A stretch of 64,000 nt of DNA. It comes from Vaginella massiliensis (GTDB taxonomy: Bacteria; Bacteroidota; Bacteroidia; Flavobacteriales; Weeksellaceae). Shown here piece after piece: positions 54,927 to 63,429 of this stretch. Each line of letters starts with the position of its first letter. Within the stretch, counting starts at the first letter, position 1. The stretch lies in assembly GCF_900089075.1 (NCBI RefSeq), contig NZ_LT593747.1, positions 666,219 to 730,218 of the forward strand. The letters are read 5' to 3'. Position numbers and translations under genes: made by a program. Below the pieces are notes generated by a model. It was not told the DNA's origin. It was given only the letters and a program-made list of their open reading frames with translations, and ran no database searches.

Positions 54927-55829
54927 ATGTACAAGTTATTCTCCATACTTAGTTTTGTCTTGTTGGCGACCATTACCTCTGCTCAAAACTTCATTGCAGA
55001 CGTCAATATCGACTTTTCGCAAGTGCAAGGTTCTAATACACAAGTATTTCAGACGTTGCAAAAATCACTGAAAGATTTTGTAAACAATACACGTTGGACA
55101 CCTGCTCGACTCAAACCACACGAACGCATCGAAGCCAATTTCAACATCATGATTACTCAACGCGCTGGTAATGAATACAAAGCAACCTTGCTGGTTCAAT
55201 CGCGTCGACCGGTTTTCAATTCTACCTATTATAGTCCAATGATGAATTTTTCTGACAATAATTTTAGTTTTGAATACATCGAATACGAAGAATTAATCTT
55301 CAACGACAGAAAATTTAGTGGTAAAAATCTCACCGACGTCATTACCTTTTATATCTATATGATTTTGGGATACGACGCCGATTCATTCAACCGTTATGGC
55401 GGAACAGACTTTTACAAAGCCGCTCAGAAAATAGCTCAAATGGCACAAGGCAGCAAATATTCTGGTTGGAGCGAATTAGACGGTTTACAATCACGTGTAA
55501 ATTTGGCAAACAATTTCCTGAAAAGTGACGCCAACAATCTGCGAACAGCCATCTATCAATACCACCGAAATGGTCTCGATATCATGGCAGACAGCGATAT
55601 GAGAGGTAAAAATGGGGTCGGAAATGCCTTGATACAACTCGATTATTACGCAAAAGGAAATTTTTTTCAGTTTTATCCTTTAGAAATTTTCATCACAGCC
55701 AAAAAAAGTGAAATTGCAAAAATCTTCAACGGAGGTCCGACTTCGACAGTGAATATTCAACAAATAAAAGAAATTCTAAACACCTTATCGCCAAAAAATT
55801 CTGATACCTGGAATAATCTGAAAAAATAA
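54927..55829 (+). CDS. DUF4835 protein, PorD-like type IX secretion component
   Basis: A 300-residue periplasmic protein with signal peptide LFSILSFVLLATITSAQ and mature start NFIADVNIDFSQVQGSNTQV. It matches DUF4835, which is annotated as the T9SS protein PorD in Bacteroidota and usually sits between coaBC and recN, as here. The precise role in the secretion machine is not clear. T9SS cargo proteins are encoded elsewhere in the window (19892 and 32935). The name rests on family memory plus gene order. Confidence 0.82.
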   Translation: MYKLFSILSFVLLATITSAQNFIADVNIDFSQVQGSNTQVFQTLQKSLKDFVNNTRWTPARLKPHERIEANFNIMITQRAGNEYKATLLVQSRRPVFNSTYYSPMMNFSDNNFSFEYIEYEELIFNDRKFSGKNLTDVITFYIYMILGYDADSFNRYGGTDFYKAAQKIAQMAQGSKYSGWSELDGLQSRVNLANNFLKSDANNLRTAIYQYHRNGLDIMADSDMRGKNGVGNALIQLDYYAKGNFFQFYPLEIFITAKKSEIAKIFNGGPTSTVNIQQIKEILNTLSPKNSDTWNNLKK

Positions 55830-55830
55830 A

Positions 55831-57480
55831 ATGTTACAACATCTTCGCGTAGAGAATTTTGCAATTATAGATCATCTGGAAGTCGATTTCGAACAAGGTT
55901 TAACCACCATCACGGGGGAAACTGGCGCTGGAAAATCGATTCTGCTTGGTGCACTGAAATTGGTTTTGGGTGAACGAGCCGATTTGAAATCATTGAGAAA
56001 TCAAGAATCGAAAGGAATTATCGAAGCGACTTTCGACCTGTCGAAACTCAACCTTCGCGCTTTCTTCGATGAGCATGAATTAGACTATGACGATGAAACC
56101 ATCATTCGCAGAGAGTTATTGGTTTCTGGTAAATCGAGAGCTTTTATCAACGATACACCGGTAACTATTGCGAGCTTGCAAGAATTGGCAGATCAATTGA
56201 TCGACATACATTCACAATTCAATACCGCGAAAATTCTCGACAATGAATTTCAACTCCAAATCGTAGACGCTTATGCACAGCAGCAAACAACTTTAGCAAC
56301 ATACCAACTTCAATTCGAAAAATATCAACAAACCAAAAACGATATTTTAAGATTAACTCAAACCCTGCAGCAACTAGCGAATGATCGAGATTACAAACAA
56401 TTTTTATTACAAGAATTAGACGAAGCAAAATTACAACTCAACGAGCTCGAAGACTTGGAAACCGAAAGCAAAAGTCTCACCCACGCAGAAGAAATTATAC
56501 TTCAACTAAACGATGCCTATCAATTGCTAGAAAATGAGCAAGGCATTCTAAGCAATTTACGCGAAGTACAATCGAAAATTTCTAGAGTTGAAAATTTTGC
56601 CGACCAGCTTTCCAATTTGCAACAGCGCATGCAAGCTGTACGAATCGAATTGGACGATATTTCTGGCGAAATCGAAAAGCAAGTTCAGCATTTCGAAGCC
56701 AATCCAGAACGATTGAGTTTTCTGAACGAACGAATCGATTTGATACAAAATCTTCTGCGAAAACATCAAGTTTCTACCGTTGCCGAGCTGTTGGCAATTC
56801 AACAACAATTGAATGAAGAAACTGCAAGTTTAGACGATATTCAACAAGCGATAAAAGCAAAAGAAACCATTTTGCTCGAGCTAGAAAATCAACTCGAAGG
56901 ATTGGCAACCAGCCTGCACAACAACCGTCAGATTTCATTAGAAGCAGTCGAAACCTACATTCATCAGACGTTAGAAAAATTAGGCATGCCAAATGCTCGT
57001 CTGCAAATCGAGCTGACCAAAGTCGATTCGTTTACCAAAACAGGAAAAGATAAGATCGCCTTTTTGTTCAGTGCCAACAAAGGCATCGAACCTCGAGATT
57101 TAGAGAAAGCAGTTTCGGGCGGTGAACGTTCACGCTTGATGCTTGCGATAAAAAAATTGCTTGCCGAACACTTGAATTTACCTACCTTGATTTTGGACGA
57201 AATCGATACCGGAATTTCGGGAAAAGTTGCCAACGACACCGGTTTGGTCATGAAAGAAATGGCCGAAAACATGCAATTACTCGTCATTACGCATTTGCCC
57301 CAAGTGGCTTCGAAAGGTAATCATCAATACAAAGTTTATAAATCAAATGACGATGAAACGACTAAAACGCAAATAAAACCGCTGAACAAGACTGAAAGAT
57401 TGAACGAAATTGCGCAAATGATTTCAGGGTCGACCATTACCGAATCTGCATTGGAACAAGCCAAAATGTTGATGCAATAA
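55831..57480 (+). CDS. recN: DNA repair protein RecN
   Basis: An SMC-like ATPase for double-strand break repair. The 549-residue protein has Walker A TTITGETGAGKSILLGAL, a coiled-coil middle (about 150-360), the ABC signature VSGGERSRLMLAIKKLLAEH and Walker B LPTLILDEIDTGISGKVA. It ends in EQAKMLMQ. The start is 1 base after the previous stop. A pseudouridine synthase gene follows 5 bases later. Confidence 0.94.
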   Translation: MLQHLRVENFAIIDHLEVDFEQGLTTITGETGAGKSILLGALKLVLGERADLKSLRNQESKGIIEATFDLSKLNLRAFFDEHELDYDDETIIRRELLVSGKSRAFINDTPVTIASLQELADQLIDIHSQFNTAKILDNEFQLQIVDAYAQQQTTLATYQLQFEKYQQTKNDILRLTQTLQQLANDRDYKQFLLQELDEAKLQLNELEDLETESKSLTHAEEIILQLNDAYQLLENEQGILSNLREVQSKISRVENFADQLSNLQQRMQAVRIELDDISGEIEKQVQHFEANPERLSFLNERIDLIQNLLRKHQVSTVAELLAIQQQLNEETASLDDIQQAIKAKETILLELENQLEGLATSLHNNRQISLEAVETYIHQTLEKLGMPNARLQIELTKVDSFTKTGKDKIAFLFSANKGIEPRDLEKAVSGGERSRLMLAIKKLLAEHLNLPTLILDEIDTGISGKVANDTGLVMKEMAENMQLLVITHLPQVASKGNHQYKVYKSNDDETTKTQIKPLNKTERLNEIAQMISGSTITESALEQAKMLMQ

Positions 57481-57485
57481 TATCT

Positions 57486-59144
57486 ATGTCCAAATTTCAT
57501 CATTTGCCCAATGAAGCTCGGCATGCTTTGCCAGAGCAATTCACCTTCCCCTTCTATTATACCCCGCATCCTTTGACGGTGGAAGCGGCTGATATTTTGC
57601 AAAAATATTTGAGCAATCAGGTAGAATTTGACCACAATTTTGGGTTAGATTCTAAGCAAAAAGGTATGGAAATTGGTAAAATGTTTGGTGTTTTGGTTTG
57701 TGAAAATCAACAAGGTGAACTCGGTTTTTTGGCGGCATTTTCAGGAAAATTAGCCAATCAAAATCATTGGAATTATTTCGTGCCGCCAGTTTTCGATATG
57801 CTTATAGATGATGGCTATTTTCTAAAAAAAGAAATTGAGCTTAATTCGATCAATCATCATATAGATCAGTTACAAAACGCAACTTCATTGAAAAAGCTTC
57901 GCGAAGAATTAGAACTGTATGAAAAAAATTATCAAACCGAATTACAGATATTAAAGATTAATCAAAAAAGACAAAAATACCTTCGAGACGCGAAACGTGA
58001 ACATTACAAACAAACCTTGAACGAAGTCGAATTTGAGGAAGAAAATCAGAAATTAATCGATGAAAGTCTCGCCGAAAAACGTAAAATCCGCGATTTGAAG
58101 CTAGAATATGATTCCAAAATAAAAGTCGTACAAGACCAACTGAATCATTTGGAAAACGAAATTGAGCAACTGAAAAACAAACGAAAAAACAAATCGAATC
58201 ATCTACAAGAATACCTTTTCGGCCAATACCGCTTTCTAAATATTCTGGGGCAACAAAAAAGTTTGTTAGAAATCTTTGGTAAAAATCCGCCCTCTGCCGC
58301 TGGCGAATGCGCCGCTCCAAAATTGTTGAATTATGCATTTTTACACAACCTAAAACCGATTTGCATGGCCGAGTTTTGGTGGGGAAAATCGCCAAAATCA
58401 GCCATTAGAAAACATCAACATTTTTACCCTGCCTGCACGGCAAAATGCCAACCCATACTCTCGCACATGCTTTTGGGAATGGAGGTAGAAGAAAATCCGA
58501 TGCGAACACAAAATACCAAGGATAAAAAAATAGAAATACTTTTTGAAGATCGCGATATTTTGGTCATCAACAAACCCGAAAATTTTCTCAGCGTACCTGG
58601 AATAGCTGTAAAAGATTCGGTACAAGAACGTCTGAAATTGATGTATCCAGAGATAACTTCGCCAATGATGGTGCACCGATTGGACATGCAAACTTCAGGC
58701 TTGTTGGTAATCGCAAAAAATAAATTGAGTCATGAACGATTACAAAAACAATTTTTGAAAAAAAAGGTAAACAAACGTTACATTGCGCTACTAGACGGAA
58801 TCATTGAAAATCAAACAGGCGAAATAAATTTACCATTGCGAGTAGATTTGGACGACAGACCTCGACAATTGGTTTGCTACGAACACGGAAAACCCGCCGT
58901 AACGAAGTACGAAGTAATTGGTTTTGAAGCGAATAAAACCAGAATCTATTTTTACCCGATCACTGGGCGAACGCATCAATTGAGGGTTCACGCCTCGCAT
59001 CCATCGGGTTTGAATATGCCAATTGTTGGTGATGATTTGTATGGCAAGAAGGGCAAAAGATTGTGTTTGCATGCAGAAAAAATAGAATTTTTTCACCCGA
59101 TTTCAAATAAAAAACTTATTTTTAGTTCAGAACCAAATTTTTAA
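57486..59144 (+). CDS. RluA-family pseudouridine synthase with long N-terminal region
   Basis: A 552-residue protein. Residues 1-110 form an N-terminal domain, about 115-250 are a coiled coil, 255-330 carry GECAAPKLLNYAFLHNLKP, MAEFWWGKSPKS and HFYPACTAKCQPILSHML, and the catalytic RluA domain runs from about 345 to the end. The catalytic Asp400 is in MVHRLDMQTSGLLVIAKN; GRTHQLRVH follows. It makes pseudouridine in rRNA or tRNA; the target is not known. The long form with the Cys/His-rich middle is a known variant of the family. Confidence 0.9.
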   Translation: MSKFHHLPNEARHALPEQFTFPFYYTPHPLTVEAADILQKYLSNQVEFDHNFGLDSKQKGMEIGKMFGVLVCENQQGELGFLAAFSGKLANQNHWNYFVPPVFDMLIDDGYFLKKEIELNSINHHIDQLQNATSLKKLREELELYEKNYQTELQILKINQKRQKYLRDAKREHYKQTLNEVEFEEENQKLIDESLAEKRKIRDLKLEYDSKIKVVQDQLNHLENEIEQLKNKRKNKSNHLQEYLFGQYRFLNILGQQKSLLEIFGKNPPSAAGECAAPKLLNYAFLHNLKPICMAEFWWGKSPKSAIRKHQHFYPACTAKCQPILSHMLLGMEVEENPMRTQNTKDKKIEILFEDRDILVINKPENFLSVPGIAVKDSVQERLKLMYPEITSPMMVHRLDMQTSGLLVIAKNKLSHERLQKQFLKKKVNKRYIALLDGIIENQTGEINLPLRVDLDDRPRQLVCYEHGKPAVTKYEVIGFEANKTRIYFYPITGRTHQLRVHASHPSGLNMPIVGDDLYGKKGKRLCLHAEKIEFFHPISNKKLIFSSEPNF

Positions 59145-59155
59145 GATTAGAGCTT

Positions 59156-59503
59156 ATGCAAAACAAAAGTGTACACGATATCATTTACGACCAAATGGAT
59201 CATTTTTTATCGAAATCGATCAACGAAAACAATCAACTTACTCTTTCGAAAGTTATGGAAATTGCTTCTTGGGTAAGTGCATACAACATTCGTCAACGCC
59301 ATCTGGAACAAGGAAATATTTCGGAAGACGAAATGCAAATGGTATTGGGAGCAATTGGCAACTTTTGCTATGAGCATTTTAAAGAAAATTTTGCACAAGA
59401 AGAATTCAACTTGGTGACAACTAAAACATTAGACCTACTCAAAACACCAACTTTTGATCAAGATTCAAAAGACTATTTTGAGCAATTTTACCATCTAAAA
59501 TAA
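59156..59503 (+). CDS. Hypothetical protein, helical
   Basis: A 115-residue protein, mostly helical, with no recognised domain. Features: VHDIIYDQMDHFLSKSINEN, ASWVSAYNIRQRHLEQGN and ISEDEMQMVLGAIGNFCYEH. It starts 11 bases after the RluA-family gene on the same strand and has plausible codon use, so it is a real gene. The 3' end faces the convergent hydrolase gene with a 19-base gap and no clear terminator. Confidence 0.7.
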   Translation: MQNKSVHDIIYDQMDHFLSKSINENNQLTLSKVMEIASWVSAYNIRQRHLEQGNISEDEMQMVLGAIGNFCYEHFKENFAQEEFNLVTTKTLDLLKTPTFDQDSKDYFEQFYHLK

Positions 59504-59522
59504 GCTGAAAATTCTTGGATAA

Positions 59523-60308
59523 TTAATTCATTCGATTGATATAATTGATTACTTTTTCGTTGAAAATTTGCGGTTGATCTACGTTGACCACATGACCTGA
59601 ATTTTGGACAACGTGCAATTCTGCGGTTTTGAAATGGCGCTTGACCAATTTTTTGACGCTCGGGAGAAACATATGATCTTCTTCGCCCATGATGTAAAAC
59701 GTTGGAATATTGAGCTCGACTTCTCTAAAAATTCGCAACAACGGAAGAACATCAGCCGTCAATTTAAACCATTTTAAAAACTCTTTTTGATAGATTTTTT
59801 TTGCCTCACGAATGAATAACAATCGAGATTCTCGATGCGAATTTTTGGGCATAATTACAAAAGCCAAAATTTTGTAGAGCAGCAAATACGGCATGATGTT
59901 TTTGAACAAATTTCCGATCAACATCAATACCTTTCCTCTGAAATTTAGCTTCATTACAGCTCCACCCATTACCATAGACTTCATACGTTCGGGTTGCATT
60001 TCGGCAATTTGCCTGATGATAATGGTACCCAAAGACATGCCTACAAAGTGTGATTTTTGAATTTTGAGATGGTCCATCACCTCTAGCACATCGTTGGCTA
60101 TTGATTCGAAAGAATAACGCTTTTCGAATAAGGATTTCAGATTGGTTTTCGAGCGTCCGTGACCGCGCAAATCCAACAACAAAATATTGAAGTGTTTTTT
60201 GAACTCTCGAATTTGCTTGAACCAAATAGTTGAGCTACCCCCTGCTCCATGAACAAAAGTTACCCACTGATCTGATGAAGGATGCTGATAAACGCTATGT
60301 GCTAACAA
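59523..60308 (-). CDS. Alpha/beta-fold hydrolase
   Basis: A 261-residue hydrolase: oxyanion region TFVHGAGGSSTIWF, DLRGHGRSKTNLKS, nucleophile elbow FVGMSLGTIIIRQIA (Ser), a possible acid in YIMGEEDHMFLP and catalytic His in VVQNSGHVVNVDQPQ. Substrate unknown; esterases, lipases and hydrolases of ring-cleavage products share this outline. The start is TTG at 60308; no ATG lies before the conserved strand and the frame closes with a stop four codons upstream. hemB ends 74 bases upstream on the same strand. Confidence 0.85.
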   Translation of the reverse strand: MLAHSVYQHPSSDQWVTFVHGAGGSSTIWFKQIREFKKHFNILLLDLRGHGRSKTNLKSLFEKRYSFESIANDVLEVMDHLKIQKSHFVGMSLGTIIIRQIAEMQPERMKSMVMGGAVMKLNFRGKVLMLIGNLFKNIMPYLLLYKILAFVIMPKNSHRESRLLFIREAKKIYQKEFLKWFKLTADVLPLLRIFREVELNIPTFYIMGEEDHMFLPSVKKLVKRHFKTAELHVVQNSGHVVNVDQPQIFNEKVINYINRMN

Positions 60309-60382
60309 GTCAACAAATTAGGATAAAAAAGCTTGCAAAAGTCAATCCAAAAATAAGAATAAGCTATTTACAAAGTCTTTTT

Positions 60383-61378
60383 TTAATGGTTATTTAACAA
60401 GATTGAAGCTTCTTTTGCAAAATAAGTCGAAATCAAGTCGGCGCCTGCTCGTTTGAAGCAAGTGAGACTTTCGATCATAATTTTATCATGATCCAACCAG
60501 CCTTTCTCGGCAGCAGCTTTTATCATGGCATATTCGCCCGAAACTTGAAACACAGAAACCGGAACTTGCAATTGATCTTTTACCATTTTTACAATATCCA
60601 AATATGCCATCCCTGGTTTTACCATGACGATGTCTGCCCCTTCCATCACGTCGGCTTCTGCTTCTCGCAATGCTTCCAAAGAATTGTGATAATCCATCTG
60701 ATAAGTCTTTTTATCTTTCGGAATATCTTGATTATCAATAGGTGCGCTGTCTAATGCTTCTCGAAATGGGCCATAAAAAGAAGACGCGTATTTGGCAGCA
60801 TAAGACATGATACCCACATTTTCAAAACCGTTTTCGTCCAAACCATCTCGAATGGCTGCAACTCGCCCGTCCATCATATCAGAAGGAGCGACAAAATCGG
60901 CTCCAGCTTCGGCATGTGATACCGACATTTTGACCAATGCTTCTACCGTTTCATCATTCAAAACATATCCATTTTTCACAATTCCATCGTGTCCATAAAT
61001 CGAATACGGATCCAACGCTACATCGGGCATTACCACCATTTCGGGTGCCGTCTGTTTTACCACTTTTATCGCGCGTTGCATCAATCCGTCGCCATTCCAA
61101 GCTTCTTTGCCCGTGTTATCTTTGAGGCTTGCATCAACTTTTACATAAATATTGACTGCCCGTATGCCTAAGTTCCAAATCTCGTCGATTTCTTGAGGAA
61201 GCAAATCCAACGAATACCTAAAAACACCTGGCATCGAAGCAATTGGATCTTTCACGTTCTGACCTTCTGCAATGAAAATTGGTAAAATAAAATCTTGCGG
61301 ACTCAGGTTATTTTCTCTTACCATCGATCGTATTGATTCGTTGAGTCTTAGCCTTCTATGTCGATTGATAATGTACAT
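60383..61378 (-). CDS. hemB: Porphobilinogen synthase (ALA dehydratase)
   Basis: It joins two 5-aminolevulinate molecules to porphobilinogen in heme synthesis. The 331-residue enzyme has Schiff-base lysines Lys196 (IMSYAAKYASSFYGPF) and Lys254 (IVMVKPGMAYLDI), and GADFVAPSDMMDGRV. The metal site region reads MPDVALDPYSIYGHDG, without the three cysteines of zinc-type enzymes, so it is the Mg2+/K+ type. ATG 61378 begins MYIINRHRRLRL as in homologues; an upstream ATG at 61399 adds seven residues. Confidence 0.95.
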   Translation of the reverse strand: MYIINRHRRLRLNESIRSMVRENNLSPQDFILPIFIAEGQNVKDPIASMPGVFRYSLDLLPQEIDEIWNLGIRAVNIYVKVDASLKDNTGKEAWNGDGLMQRAIKVVKQTAPEMVVMPDVALDPYSIYGHDGIVKNGYVLNDETVEALVKMSVSHAEAGADFVAPSDMMDGRVAAIRDGLDENGFENVGIMSYAAKYASSFYGPFREALDSAPIDNQDIPKDKKTYQMDYHNSLEALREAEADVMEGADIVMVKPGMAYLDIVKMVKDQLQVPVSVFQVSGEYAMIKAAAEKGWLDHDKIMIESLTCFKRAGADLISTYFAKEASILLNNH

Positions 61379-61484
61379 GATTATTTTTTTGATAAGCAAA
61401 TATACGACGACTAGCTGGATAAAAGTTTAAATAAATGATCATATTCAAAAACTAATTTTAATTCTTTTTCCTGTCTAAAAACCT

Positions 61485-61492
61485 TATTTTTG
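61485..61492 (+). promoter_or_regulatory. -7 element (TATTTTTG) directly before trmD
   Basis: TATTTTTG matches TAnnTTTG and ends four bases before the trmD ATG at 61497, so trmD may be transcribed from at or next to its start codon (leaderless). Confidence 0.5.
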
Positions 61493-61496
61493 CGCC

Positions 61497-62171
61497 ATGC
61501 GAATTGATATCATTACCGTTTTACCCGAATTACTCGAAAGTCCGTTCAGCGCATCGATAATGAAACGTGCTCAAGATAAAGGCTTGGTCGAAATCTATGT
61601 TCACGACCTAAAACCCTATGGCAAAGGTAATTATCGACACGTTGACGATTACCCTTATGGCGGCAGTTCTGGAATGGTGATCATGTGCGAACCCTTGGAC
61701 AATTTGATTTCTGAATTGGTAGCCCAACGTTCGTATGACGAAATCATTTACCTTACACCAGATGGCGAGACCTTGCATCAACAAATGGCTAACGAGTTGT
61801 CTTTGACCAAAAATTTGATGATGATTTGCGGTCACTACAAAGGTATTGATCAACGCATTCGCGATATGTGGGTCACCAAAGAAATTTCGATTGGTGATTA
61901 TGTACTGAGCGGCGGTGAGTTTGGCGCTATTATTTTGGCAGATGCAATCATTCGGTTGATTCCTGGAGTTTTGGGAGACGAAACTTCTGCGCTGAGCGAT
62001 TCTTTTCAAGACAACTTATTGGCACCGCCAGTCTATACCCGACCTTCGGATTACAAGGGACACAAAGTTCCAGAAATATTGTTATCGGGTAATTTTCCGA
62101 AGATCGAAGAATGGTTGCACGAACAAGCTGTACAACGCACCAAAGAACGTCGACCAGATTTGTTGAAATGA
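61497..62171 (+). CDS. trmD: tRNA (guanine37-N1)-methyltransferase
   Basis: It methylates G37 next to the anticodon to prevent frameshifting. The 224-residue SPOUT enzyme begins [20 protein letters not shown], has [14 protein letters not shown], the knot region [19 protein letters not shown], and [15 protein letters not shown] with the SAM-binding trefoil, followed by the [14 protein letters not shown] loop and TRPSDYKG. The length is normal. It is the last intact chromosomal gene before the remnant region. Confidence 0.96.
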   Translation: MRIDIITVLPELLESPFSASIMKRAQDKGLVEIYVHDLKPYGKGNYRHVDDYPYGGSSGMVIMCEPLDNLISELVAQRSYDEIIYLTPDGETLHQQMANELSLTKNLMMICGHYKGIDQRIRDMWVTKEISIGDYVLSGGEFGAIILADAIIRLIPGVLGDETSALSDSFQDNLLAPPVYTRPSDYKGHKVPEILLSGNFPKIEEWLHEQAVQRTKERRPDLLK

Positions 62172-62178
62172 AAATGTG

Positions 62179-62733
62179 TTAATCATCCATTAAGAATATC
62201 GAACTCAAAAAAAGAGAACCTTTCGATTCCCTTTTTGATTTTTTTAGCCTGATTTTTTTTAATGTTTTAAAAACGATGTAATTTCTTTTCTTCCGATATG
62301 CCCAATAAAATACCTGTGGCAAAACCGTAAGTGAAAGTACCATACAAATCAGCAATCCTCCCACAATCATAATAGGCAATGGTTTCTGGATTTCAGAACC
62401 CATTCCGGATGAAAGTGCAGCTGGAAGCAATCCTAAAGACCCCATCAAAGCAATCATTACAATCGGATGGATTCGGTCGTAAACTCCCATTGAAATGGCA
62501 TCTTTGAGCTTCATTTTTCGTAAGTTATCTTTCATGACGGCGATGAGAATGATACAGTTGATGGTGTTGACTCCAAACAGAATGATGAATCCGATTCCTG
62601 CCGAAATCCCGAAAACCGTTCTTGTAAGCCAAAGCGAAATAAATCCTCCGATAAAAGCAAACGGAATCGTACTGGCTGCAATAAGGGTGTTTTTAATTTT
62701 TCCGAAATTGAAATATAACAAGAACAAATTATC
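62179..62733 (-). pseudogene. RND efflux pump (CusA/CzcA type), C-terminal remnant
   Basis: About 180 residues of the C-terminal membrane half of a heavy-metal RND pump: [75 protein letters not shown] and LPQVFYWAYRKK. About 850 residues are missing from the front. The homology ends at 62725-62733, where an IS256 fragment begins on the other strand. The last ~20 codons (KRESKGSLFLSS) run through a terminator-like hairpin at 62209-62236, so the original stop was probably lost. Confidence 0.82.
62209..62236 (-). terminator. Terminator-like hairpin inside the RND remnant
   Basis: AAAAAGAGAACC and GATTCCCTTTTT pair imperfectly with two G-T pairs. On minus a T run follows. It lies inside the last codons of the RND remnant frame. 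Confidence 0.5.
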
Positions 62734-62928
62734 ATTCCCAACGGATGAGGCTGTTTTAAAATCAGTATATTTGGCATTAAGAGAGGCTACTAAAAAGTGG
62801 TCGATGCCAATTCATAATTGGGGAATAATACTCAATCAGTTCTTAACTATATTTGAAAAAAGGGTTCAACTTTAATTAAAAAGTCAAACCCCATTATTTT
62901 ATACTTACACACTTTTTAGGATAGTGTC
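62729..62928 (+). mobile_element. IS256-family remnant (3' end of element)
   Basis: The last 47 residues of an IS256 transposase are readable ([20 protein letters not shown], then [15 protein letters not shown]), ending with TAA at 62873-62875. The sequence continues to the terminal repeat ACACTTTTTAGGATAGTGTC ending at 62928. Everything before the FPTDEA motif is gone, and the left border abuts the RND remnant. It is a dead fragment. Confidence 0.8.
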
Positions 62929-63319
62929 TATTGATGCATTTCGGTTCGAACCAGAACGTAACTTATTGGATCGTGCAAAAGCAGTTATTAACCTAGAAAA
63001 AGGTTCTATAAAGGTTTTAGAAGCTTGTATGAGTGCCGTAAGAAGAGGTGGTGTTGTAAATGTACTCGATGTATATCCCACATATTATGATAATTTTCCG
63101 GTTGGCCAGTTTTTTGATAAAGGAATCACACTCAGAGGCGGACAAGCTCTTGTACACAAACATATTGATAAGTTATTACAGTATGTTTTGGAAGGAAAAA
63201 TAGTATTAGATGATATTATTACACATCGTCTACCTCTTACTGAAGTAGCCCATGCTTACGACATTTTTAAAAATAAGAAAGAAGATTGTGTAAAAATTGT
63301 TCTAGATCCATGGGCATAA
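62929..63319 (+). pseudogene. Zinc-dependent alcohol dehydrogenase, C-terminal remnant
   Basis: The last 130 residues of a medium-chain (zinc) alcohol dehydrogenase: RFEPERNLLDRAKAVINLEK, RRGGVVNVLDVYPTYYDNFP, DKGITLRGGQALVHKHIDKL and THRLPLTEVAHAYDIFKNKK. The N-terminal zinc and NAD-binding parts are missing. The homology starts at the IS256 border (62928), so the element's insertion or a later deletion removed the rest. The stop codon is TAA at 63317-63319; IS copy 3 begins six bases later. Confidence 0.85.
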
Positions 63320-63329
63320 TAAAAAGAAG

Positions 63330-63356
63330 CCGTCTCACAACTGAGGCGGTTTTTTT
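63330..63356 (+). terminator. Terminator-like hairpin in IS copy 3 left end
   Basis: CCGTCTCA (63330-63337) pairs with TGAGGCGG (63342-63349), then seven T, as in the other two copies. Confidence 0.7.
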
Positions 63357-63429
63357 ATATAAATAATGGATTGATTATTAGGTGATTAATATAGAATTCA
63401 CTATATTTAACTACTTAATTTTCAGCGAA

